In this document: piece after piece, positions 12,001-24,000 of the stretch
Numbering within the stretch: the stretch's first letter is position 1
Layout: every line of letters begins with the position of its first letter
Origin: Acanthopleura granulata
Taxonomy: Eukaryota; Mollusca; Polyplacophora; Chitonida; Chitonidae
DNA: 64,000 bases
Direction: 5' to 3'
Assembly: GCA_016165875.1 (NCBI GenBank)
Contig: JABBOT010000012.1
Span: 10,936,136 to 11,000,135, forward strand
Notes under the pieces: generated by a model
What the model was told of the DNA's origin: nothing
The model's database searches: none
Seen by the model: only the letters and a program-made list of their open reading frames with translations
Translations under genes and position numbers: made by a program

Positions 12001-15000
12001 ACTGCATTTGAAGTGAACCCCAATCTCACTGAACTTAGTTAAAGTAGCAACCTCCTGTACCAACCTGTCACAAACTTGACCCATAGTAAAGATACATGTA
12101 GTAGTTGTACTTTAAAACTGTCACGCCATTTGCCATTGCTCCAATCAGATGCTCCGTACTGAGACATTTGTAGTTGACTCTTTTCTGTTATTTTTGCTCT
12201 GATGTATCAAATGAACATCTGTTTTTCAGGATCTACATTCAGCATTTGTTTTCAGAGTTAACATTTGTAGGCCCTTTGTTAGCTGTGTGTGGAATATTTG
12301 TTGCTTGGAAAAGGTAAGGGAAGGTCAATTCACTGTATTTAAAGGTTGATTGCAAGCTTATGTTTATTTGTTCATTTTCTTGACGTTTGATGTCGTACTC
12401 AGTATTTCAGTTATGTGATGGTGGCCAGCATTGTGGTGGGAGGAAATTGACAAGATTGTAAATATACATATACTTCCAGCCCTGACTAACAATCTCTGTT
12501 ATGAGTGTTTTCTTTTCTGGGGGGCAATAGCAAACATGGTTGAATTGGTTTGAATTTATTGTAAAACTATAGACAACACAGGTACCACAAGGACTCTTAA
12601 GGGTCACACAGTTAATGAATTGAAATTGATCAGACAGCCTTATTCATCCGCTCTTTAGTAATGACATATCGCTTTAGAGTGTGGCTTTGTCAGCTCATCT
12701 CTCAGTATGTAAACTTCTAGGCATTATGACTATCTATAGCACATCTTTGCTTAGAATTACAAAGGGAGCCTCCTTGACCAAGTGGTTAGCAATCTAGCGC
12801 AGCACAATGACTCACGAGCATCTCACCAATGTGGTCGCCCAGAGTTAAGTGCATTCCATGCTGACTTCCTTACATGTGGGAAGGTCTGCCAGCAACCTAT
12901 GCATAGTCGTCAGTTTCTCCTCGGCACTGCACGGTTTCGTCCCACCGTAACGTTGGTCACCGTTGTATAGCTGAAATATTTCAGAGTACCATGTAAACCA
13001 CTATTAAACAAATAGAGTTTTAAAATTTGTTGACATATCTGTATCTATTACCAGAAGTTTAGACTAACTAGTCCCATTATTTTAAAATGTATGCCCTTTC
13101 TGTGATAGCATGTACATTGGTTTTTCATGTTAGTACCGTATTTGAAGGGCAGCTTCACCTTGGTTTGAAATGTGACTACCAAGTCTATTTTCATCACAAA
13201 CACCAGGGCTGACAGCAGTGTCTATTTCATATGCTCTTTGCTGTCATTTTTCTCGTATGGCTCTGAAACTCTTGTTGCGAATGTGTTCTCAATTCTTGGT
13301 TCACCTGCAGCTGTATTGTCTTTTTTCCACCAGGTACTGCCGGGGTCATGGGTCAAGCCTCTGTGTCATGTTTCTGATGCTTCTTCTCTATGCTGGACTC
13401 TTTGCTTGGAGAGCTAATCTAGATACATCAGACCCTCTGTTATTGGGCGTTGTAAGTGCACTGACTTGTGAACTGTAAAACTGTTTATTCACTTAGCAAG
13501 GGGCTCTAGTTGCCATGTCTCTTTTCCTATTTGCATACAATTGTATAATACACAGTAAACAATAGCAATTGTTGAGCAGACTTTACATAGTTCAGTTCGT
13601 AGTATCATGTATTACACCATCCCTTTCACAAGCTGGACATATAAGAAATTTCCTTTATTATAGAGCTTATCAGGCATGGGAATTTTCCTCCCGTAGTCTG
13701 ATTTCAGACTTTTTCGTTTCCAGTTTGAATAACAAAATTTAACTGATTTTGTGTGAACAGGTGACTTCAGTCTTTCTTCAGGCCATGAATTCCCACACCT
13801 GTCACATAAAGCGTTAATAAGTGTGTTTGTTCAGCCATACAGTAGGTATCATCAGTGAGTTTGACATACTCATTGGAAAGGATGTCAGTTCACTGGATTG
13901 GTGGTTCATTTTTTCCTTATTTATTTATGTATTTATTTTGCTAGGTCGAGAGATTCTGGCTTCAGAGTGACATGGTTGTAGTTGTTTTGGCAGGTGTAGT
14001 GTTCCACCACTTACTCAGGTAAAAATGAAATTTTTAATATGTAGTATGAATCCCTGGGTTTTTTCACAGTCATCAGTTATTCATTGATGAAGTTGGCCAA
14101 TATATCTCCACCGAAACAACCTTTTATTGCCAGGCCACATTGACCTTATTCGAGCAATGACACAGTCAGTTTAACACCTGTAACAAAGTGGTTCAGAGTG
14201 ATCAACTTTTTTGTCCTTTCTTTCATGTCATAATGATTGGTGTATGTGTGCTCATAAACCCCTAGCTCCGGGAAGCTCCGAAGTTCTTCCACTCCTTACA
14301 TTTACAGCATGGACCTACAAATGCTGACAATGCAAAATCCTATAGTAAGTCCAAAGTCCATTCCCGATGCACACAGCAGGCCCGTTTGCAGGATTTCATA
14401 CCCAGGGGGTTCATTTCAGGAAAAAGTGGAACCACAAATTTTACCCTTGAGGCCATTTTCCATGCAATGCGTCATTGCTGTTGAGATTTTACAATTTCTA
14501 TTCGTGGTTATACTTTTCTGTCTCGAAACATGCATAAAAGGTGTGTTCTGGATGTTAACACATTGCGTAATCGCCGTACCAACAACTTGATCAACTGTCT
14601 CAGCACGTTAGGTGAGGATTCAGGGGCCACCCAGGCCCGTGAAGCCCTACCCCCTTTCAATTGCCTTAGGTAAATTCTCATTTTGGGTCACTAAGGGTTG
14701 GGATCTGAAGAGTTATGAGTCATTAAATGACATGATGAATAGGCTTTTAAAATATTATAAGTGTAGACCCCGAGTATAAAATTCAATGCCAGAACATTAT
14801 GCTAGGGCCAAGTAGCTGCTTAGGACTCTGCGACCCTAAACTGCCATAGATGGATTCCCAGTCATTTGGGGGTTAGAGAGTTTGGATGTAAAGAGTACTG
14901 AGCCATTAAATGACATTGTGAATAAACTTTTTAAAGATTACAAGCTGGGGCTATGGGTATAAAAGTCTAGTGCAACACTTTAGACGAGGGTCCTGTGGCC

Positions 15001-18000
15001 GATTAGGCCTAAGATGAGTTTTCATCCATCTTCAGGCTTTGAAAAAGGAGACATGAAGTGTACTGATTTGTTAAATGACATGGTGATTAAGTGTTTTAAA
15101 ACATTAAAATTGGGAGCTTGGAGTGAGTGAGTGTGTGCTTGGGGTTCAACATTGTACTTAACAGCGTTTCTGTCATATGATGACTACGAGTCCCTCGGGT
15201 GTGTGCATATATATAGTGTGTCTCCTTATGGCAGGGTGATGTCACCAAAGTGCTGCCAAAGACACCAGACATGACACCCCATCCAGTCACATTGTACTGA
15301 CACGGGGCCGACCACCCCCGTTTCCTTGCTCTACCCTGTCAATGCTGAGCACCAAGCAAGACAGCAGGTAGTACCATTTTTAAGGCCTGTTGTATGAACC
15401 GACCGGGGCTTGAACCTGGATCTCCTGACCTCAATTGGTGCTTCAAGTCTCTCCAGAAGTATTATGCGAGCATCCAGGGGCCAGCAAGGCCTTGGAAGAT
15501 CCACCAGCCTTGGTTGCTGTGAATGAGTTCTCAGCCATTTCGGGGCGCTGAGAGTCGGGATGTAAAAATTACTGAGCTGTTAAATGACGTTTTTAATTTA
15601 ACATTTTAAGAGATTAAAATTAGGCGCTTTGTGTATTAAAGTCTATCCGGAAATATAACGCTAAATATAACCCAGAAGCTCCATGTTCCTTGATTTCTGT
15701 GTATGAGTTCTCACTCATTTTACAACCATTACAACCTTCATAAAGAGCCTTTCTGATTGACAGAAAATTAAAAATATTAAAATTGTTAAATATGACTTTA
15801 GATACTTTCTTACCTGCTGTTATTTGTGAAAACCAACTCTAAAGCCATGCATATAGGGCGACTTACGATCCTGAACAAGTGGTCCAACTTAACAAAGATG
15901 ACTTAAGCATGTAACGCTTATGTTGAAAAGTTTGACAAAACCTTGCAAGCCATCGAGAGAAATTGTGACCAACGGGGCACGAAATATTACAAGTAGTCGA
16001 CGGAATTGCATGGATAGGGTTATGCCTCGAGTTGCCAGAAAGTAGAGCATGATCATCTGCAGGCAACTGTTAAGTCATCAGATAAACCTATAGGTGATTG
16101 CTAGATAGACTAAAACCAGCATCTGCATACCGCCATTCAATTACTTCCATCAGCTCCCATGCAGTTGCTTCCTGTCGCCAAATACTCAATTTCGCTACCA
16201 CACAGTCACATGGAACATCTACCCCGACCTTAACCAGTGCCCCATTGGATATTCTCATGTGGTCGCTTCATGTTGCACCCAATGCCCAAAATTTCTCTTT
16301 CCCAGAGTTGAAAGCTTAGGTGGATCTACGTCCACTTAATTGCTAAAATTTTGATGTAAAAAGCCACAAGAAGCTGCGCAGATTGGTCCTTTTAAAAAGG
16401 AACGTTGTATAAAGTTAGGGTGTTGAAACAGCAGAATCTATATCTTAGCCAGAAGCTCTGGCCTTTCAGATAGTTGAAGGTACGTTTTTAGATGACAACC
16501 AGGAAATAAATGCATGATATAAAGCCACAAGAAAAATATGCAGTATATTCTTTGTATATTTTTTGTTTATGTATAATAACAGTTAAGTGTATATAATAAT
16601 GTGAGTCTATTTATGACGGTATAACGTCATATAACACTGGATAACGAAAGCCTTCAAAAAGAAAAATTTGCGGCCCTTAGATGGAACTTTTCTAGGGTTC
16701 AGTGATCAAGCCCCCTGAGCCTCCCTGCATACAGGCCTGCACAGACACATAGCAATTAGAAAACCTCAGATGTACAAAGTCCAATGTTAAACATCCATAT
16801 CCAATGCCATGGCCGTTATAACTTGGTTATTTCTCTGGTTTAGGTAGCAGAAGTGCCTGTAGCCATCGCTGTCTTGCCACAGCGTCTGGCCACAACACAC
16901 AATAACTAGGTCATGGACAGTGTAAGGGCCATGGTGTCGGATTTGGATGTTTAACATGGCGCTTTGTACGCTACTTTGAGGCAGGCTGGAGGGTAAAGGA
17001 CATGCCTGCAATGTGTATCAAGAACACAACGTGCAACAACTCTGGACTTACGACAGAATTTTGTAATGTCAGCTTCTTTAGCTCCATGCTCTAAACGTAA
17101 TTATGCCATATGCATATTCTATGCATATGGCACACTTCTGTGCACGTAACGGTGCGCGTTTCTGCGCTGTTGGTGCTGACGTTGTTGATTGTGCAGTTTC
17201 CTTCATTGTACTGTGGTCTTTTTTTCTGCAGCTTTCTCGCTCACCGCATACACCAAGCAGGTCTTCTCCAAGCCATTTTGCCATGTCTCCTCTTATATCA
17301 AGTGGTGAGTCCTCTACTATGAAAAAGACTTATGCGAAAAAAAAAAACTTTCTCCAACAGGTTAGCTCAGCTACGTGACATTTTCACAGTACCCATGACA
17401 ATGTAGCTAAATAATATATGGAAAACTTTGATAATTGGGATGCACAATTTTCATTTGTCCTTACAGAAATATTTTGTTTATTTATATATAGAACCGCTTG
17501 AAGTGATCCTTATAGGGTCTCCTTAACATGGTCACTGTTTTGTTTATGAACATGTCACCATTAATATGTGGAAATTGGCAGTGTTACAAAATTGACAAAA
17601 GTATTTCTCTTTGGTTTTTTTTTTCTTACGAAAGCCAAAAATGTGAATATAAATCAGTGATTTTGCCCCGTGATCCTTGCTCCTATTTTCTTCAGTTACC
17701 TTGTGTGTATAAACCTACCCTCAGTACACAAGTCCAGTTACCTTGTGTGTATAAACCTACCCTCAGTACACAAGTCCAGTTACCTTGTGTGTATAAACCT
17801 ACCCTCAGTACACAAGTCCAGTTACCTTGTGTGTATAAACCTACCCTCAGTACACAAGTCCAGTTACCTTGTGTGTATAAACCTACCCTCAGTACACAAG
17901 TCCAAGTTCCAGTCCATCAAACTCAAAAGTAGTTATTTGGCATATATCAGTGATACACGTTAGATTTTGTTAAAAATCTGTATGGTCCTTTGAAGTGAAA

Positions 18001-21000
18001 GAAAGCTGAAAATTGAAGTGCGACTCAGATAGACAGCTCAAAACTGCAGAAAAAATATTTTCCTGTATTTTTTTTTTTTTTTTTGCAGAATTTTTTTAAA
18101 GAAAGTTTAAGGCATTCAAATGAACTCAAATGAACTGTTGTCAGCTTCGTGAACTGTATAGCTGGTGTTCAGCTACTCACAACATGTCGCAAGATGTTTT
18201 CCAACTCTTATAGCTCTTATTATCCAACATTGTCCAACAATAAAAGACAACTAAATAAAATAGATTGTCTGAGGATTTGAATTAGAATACTTTGCCTCTG
18301 GCAGTACAGTCCACGAAGCCCTGCTGACAATGACTGCATGCATTTAATTCAGAAAAATAAGACATTAAAAAAAAAAAAATAAACATACATATTTTCAGAG
18401 AGAGGTTTCAATGGCCCTTCTCCTTAAGCTAACTTCATTTTTATGCAATCTTCCTTTAGCCTCAGTTTAAGTATTGATATATTTAATTAACCTGTTAATT
18501 TCAATGTGTTTAGTGCTTCATGCTACATTATCTGCTGTTTATATGGCTCGAAAAGGTGTCTCCATTCACTTCTGTCCTCATTTTGATAAACTTATCATTT
18601 AAGGTTTAAAAGAGGTGTTAAAATATGCAATGATCCAGTCATCAATCCACTTGGAAAATAGAATTTGTTTAAACCAAAATATAAAATGAGAAGTACATTG
18701 AAAAACAAATCATTGTGACCTTTTGAAAAGATTTAAAACAACATTCATGGTACACTGTTTTAAGTTCTTACAGGTGGAAATGAGTTTTAATCCTGCTAAT
18801 GTGAATGAAAACTTCCATTTTCCAGAACCGAAACTGGTCATTGTGTGATCAGAGTGGTAACCAGGTTGTGTATGAGTTTGGGAAGACCGTCATGGACAGT
18901 ATGCCTCCTCACGCCATTGTCTTAACCAAAGGGGATCTCTCCTCAAATGTCATCAGGTAGACAGGCCTTGTTGTAACAGTCATGACCTTGTATTTCACCT
19001 TGAAGCTGGCACAATATGTCATTGTGTGTATTTATTTATTTATTTATTTGATTGGTTTTTTATGCGGTACTCAAGAATATTTCACTTATACGACGGTGGC
19101 CAGCTTTATGGTGGAAGGAAACTGGGCAGAGCCCAGGGGAAACTATGACCATCTGCAGGTTGCTGGCAGACCTTCCCATGTGCGGCCGGAGAGGAAGCCA
19201 GCATGAGCTGAATTTCAACTCATAGGGACCGCATTGGTGGGAGGCTTCTGTGCCTGCTGTGCTAGCGTGCTAAACAATTGAGCCATGGAGGCAACCCATC
19301 ACTGTATGTAAAGTGGACGACTACAGTTTCCAGATTTCATGCATCTGATTAGTATTGCTGTTTCAGTGTATCTCTTTTAAAACTCCAAAATAAATGAGCT
19401 GTAGTCATTTAATATTATTTTATGCATGCATATTACTAGAATGACTCTAATGTGATTAGCGCGTAAAGTCTTACAGGCGAAGTTGGAAGTTCACCAAGAC
19501 CACTATCACATGACATTTTTTTGTGTGAAAGTGTGAATGTGATTAGTTGACCAGTCTATGCATACTGTGATCGAAAAGGTGTGTGTGGGAGGGGGGGCGG
19601 TGTCCTGTTTGGAGTTTTCACCATGGCAGCTCTGTAGCTTCAGAATCTTTACCATAGTGACCGAAGGAGTACATGGTCATCCGATTGGCTGACTGGACAC
19701 CTAAACCACCCTAACCACAAGACTGACGATTCCCCAGTGAAGTTCTGCGGCCCTCTATGAAGATGGCAAATCTCATTAAACAGCAGATCCCTATACCTAT
19801 GTGAATAGCATGACCAGCGATTTCAGTAACTCAACAATTCATCATGAATAAGCAAGATTTGCATTGTTGTACAAGAAGTGGCGACACTGCACGCTGGCTT
19901 CCTCTTCGGCCATACGTGGGAAGGTCCACCAGCTGCCTCCAGATAGTCGTAGGTTTCCCTGGGCTCTGCCTGGTTTTCTTCCACCATAATGCTGGCCGCC
20001 TTTGTATAAGTGAAATATTCTTTAGCGCAGTATAAAACACCAATCAAAAAGTAAGTGAACATATTGATGACACTTCTGTTTTATGAGGTACAAGATTTGC
20101 TTAACTTTTTAGTGTTTTGCTTTCCAGGTACCTGTACTTGTGTGAAAACTACAGACCTGACCTTCAGTTGTTTGACCAAGAGGTAAGATTTGGATTCTGC
20201 TAACATAAAGTTCCTTCATTGTTCTCCTAACAGCACTGAACCATCAAGGATCATTAAACTGAACATTTTCCACCAGGGCAGTGAAACATGGCAGCTTACA
20301 CCAGATCAAGCTCCTGGAATTGTTGATATTTGCAGGCCCATCCATGATAGTAACAGCTCATGGAGGTTAGAAGATCAAATCCAACTCCAGTTGCATGTAT
20401 AAGTACTATATTTTCCAGTGCATTTGTTTAGTTGAGAAGATTTCCTCAAGGCATTCAGACTTCCTCTTGAACAATGGATGTATGTTGTACAGCGATGTAA
20501 TGCACTTATTTCATGGTTGATTTTTAAACCCTGGGGCCCATTTTATGAACAGGCTGTGATTTATGTCAAACGTAATTGTTATGAGAACACATATTGTAGA
20601 GATAAGTAGCCAGGGCAGTTATATTACACTCTCTTCATGCAAAGAGCCCCTGGTATTGCAGCAGATTGATGACAAATAGTCCCTTGTCTCTGTCTACAGG
20701 TGTTAACCTATCCCTGGGCCGTCCCCATGCTGGGCAGGTCCCAGCACAAGCTGAAGTTCCCAGGGGAGGTGCTGTACACCCGGGACGGCATGGTTCATGA
20801 ACCCACCGGGGGCCTCTCTTTCACGTTCAGGTCATTCCTGGATGCTAACTATGACAGGTAAACTCTAAACACAACAAACACTCTGATACTGGTTTTTTTT
20901 GTTGTCCGAATTTTTCAGGAAGAAAAAAAATAGAGAAAACTAATGATAATAATTTTGGTGTGTCCACCTGTCCAGTCGACACTCTTTGGATTAAGCGCTG

Positions 21001-24000
21001 TAGATCCTCCAAATATGTGATTTGATCAGATTTGCATGGTGGTTCATGATGTAGAATCTGAGATCAAGGTTTGGTTGTTGTAAAGCCTAGGTTTCTGTGA
21101 CATGGTAGAGCGATGAAAGTTCATTGAAGAATCCCCTTTTACAGGGAACATCTGAGAAGTTTGTCAGCCAACAACAAAGGCATGAACCTTGTCTTTACAA
21201 TTTAGCCAAGTTTGGTAACCATCCTGATCCTTGCTTAAGTTTTGCATATTTAATAAATCCCTTGACTACCACTGCTTACAGTTTAGGTACAATAAAAGCT
21301 CCAAATCCTGTCAGATTTTGAGACAAGTGTATGTACTCCTTCATTTAGTGGACTTAAATAAAATAACCAACATACATAAGTTGTGCATATTTAATGTCAG
21401 GTATAATTATTCTGAATTGGAAAATGTAAGTCACCTAAAATTCTGCCCAAAAGTGCATTTTTGAAGACAAATAAATGTCACAAAATATAGCTTCTTATGA
21501 ACGAATATATCAGCATGAACAAAAATTTGATGTGTGTTGTTCCAGCCATACTTGGGAAGGTCCTCCAGCAGCTTGTGGATGGTGGTGGGTTTCCCCCAGA
21601 CTCTGCCCGTTTTCCTCCCACCATAATGCTGGCAAAATAAGTGAAATAACTTTGAGTACAGGGTGAAACACCAATGAAATAAATAAATAAATTGATGTCC
21701 GTTGTCCATACGAAAAACCAGCTCCTCCCCTTTTTGTCCACAGGTACCCCATATTTGGATGTGTTGGTGTTCAGCAACACGAACCCTCCTGGCAGAGCAA
21801 GTATGAGTTATGGCCTTTTGGACCTTGTTCCAAGTTTGTCAAGAAGGGAACAGAGTTTGAGCCGGAATTGTGGGCCAAGATGACTGGACACTTTGGCATG
21901 CACTGGGCACATCCGTATCAAGGGTCAGTACATCAGATGTGTTTCTATAATGATGCCTGATGTTTTCATGATATTTTTTTAATGTCGTTGACGTAATGGT
22001 TTAATGTCACTGGCTGAATGGTTTGGTTTGACTGAATGGGTCTAGTTTAAAGAATGATTTCCGTTGACTGAATGGTTTTGGTTGATTGGATGGTTTTGGT
22101 TGATGGAATGAATTTGGTTGGCTGAATTTATTTGGTTGGCTGACTGGAGTTTTTGTGGACTCAGTCGATTTCATTAGTTGTATGGCTTTGCAGAAAACCA
22201 GCCAGTCTGGCAGCCCAGATTTGTTTCCAATTATCTAAAATCCGTCTCAGTTGTCAGGTCGTCGGCAAACAAAGGCCTTTGTCAACGTTTTGTAATTGTG
22301 AATCAGTAAGGTCTAGTTAGGATGAAGTTTGAGTTGAGAGCAGGTTGTTTGATACATGTGTCTGCAGATGTGAAGTGTTTTCCTCTAGTCTCTGGGTGTG
22401 TGATGTCCTGTGGACACTCAGTTTTCTCCACCCTTCAGGCTGGCTACACCACGATTTAAAATAAAAGACCATTCAAAAATGAAGTTGTGGTGAATGGAAA
22501 GAGCATAAAAAAAACTGTATCTGCAAATGCCATAACTGTTTCTTTTTTTCAATTTTTTTGCCACCAAATTAAATGCAATCAAATGTTTTGAGTGTATTGT
22601 GGACTTTACGGGCCATATTGAACAGAGCGAACGACACTGACATCACACATTCCTTTTTGCTGCTAAACAGCCTCTGATTGTCATATTTGCACATTAAATA
22701 AAGTGTGCTACATATATATTCATGGAGTATGTAAACATATAACAATTAGAGGCTGTTTAGCAGCTAAAAGAACAGTGTGACATCACTGTTCTTCAGCCTG
22801 TTCATTACGGTCCATTAAGCCCACTATATTATGCAATCAAAACATTTGACTGTGTTTAATTAAGTGGAAAAAAATCTTAAAAGATCATTGAAAGTATTTT
22901 CACATATAGTTTTTTATGCCCTTTTCACTCACCACAACACCAGTGTTCTTGAATGTGGCATAAACCTCCAATGAAACCATTGAAAATCTATATGATACCA
23001 ATCATTTGACACCAATCAAATAAATATTACAATTAGTGCTATTGTGCTAAAACCTGAAGTGCCTGAAAAGACCTATAATTAACACATCGTGAATTGCAAT
23101 GCTGTCATTTCAGGTTTGACCCAACATCATGGGATCACGTAGCAAACGGAGAAATGTGGAATGCAAAGTGAGTAGAACTGCCACCTAGCATGGGATCATT
23201 TTGGTGTCATGACAAATTAGGATACAGCTGTAGCTTATGTTTCCCAAAAATTTTCCGGTGCACTTTTGACTTTGCACTCTTGTGAAAATTCACACAGTTT
23301 ACATGCACGTCATTTTGAATACTGTATTTTGATCATTTCCAAGATGACTATACACTGGTGACAAAAATCTGACCTTTGATCATTAATGCTCTGTTTTGTA
23401 CTCCATTGTTGATTGCAGGATTACAACAGCAGCTTTTCTTTACGACATGGGACAGCATTTTTTAGACCATGAGGATATGGGTGCTCCTTTCTTCCTTCAG
23501 GCATATAAAGTAAGTAGTTCGGAGATCAGAATAGGTGAGTTTCGAGTTCGAACCCTTCAATTGTTGAAGGTATCAAAAGTCCTACTGTGACATGTGTCCT
23601 GTCCAAAATGCTTGGCACCTGTATTTGGTTGTATTTAATAGAGTATGGGCTCCTGATGAAAGTTTCACAAAAAGAGGTATTTAGGGCAGACGAACATTGG
23701 AGAAAATTGAGGAGTTAAAGGAAAGCGGTGTCATGGTGAGACATGTGATTGGTAAAGTAATGGCAACGAAATTTGTTTCGTAAAATTTTTGACACATGAC
23801 ACAGCAGGACTTTATCTACCTTTGGCGAGAAAAGAGTTCGATTTGGAAACTAAATATTCCTCTGTCCTGGTGAAATCACCTTGGTTTTTTAAGTATTAGT
23901 TCTACTCTGTTTTGGGAGAGTTAGACAATTTAGTATGAGACATCAGCTGACATATGATATCTCGTAATCTGAGCCAAACATCACCAAACTTAACACACAC

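Noticed and set aside
17693..17902. CRISPR-like direct repeats
   Set aside because: The copies are contiguous with no spacers, and the DNA is eukaryotic.
17528..17963. Overlapping ORFs with a 14-residue repeated peptide
   Set aside because: They come from the 42-bp tandem repeat within a TMEM260 intron; no start context, splice sites or homology.
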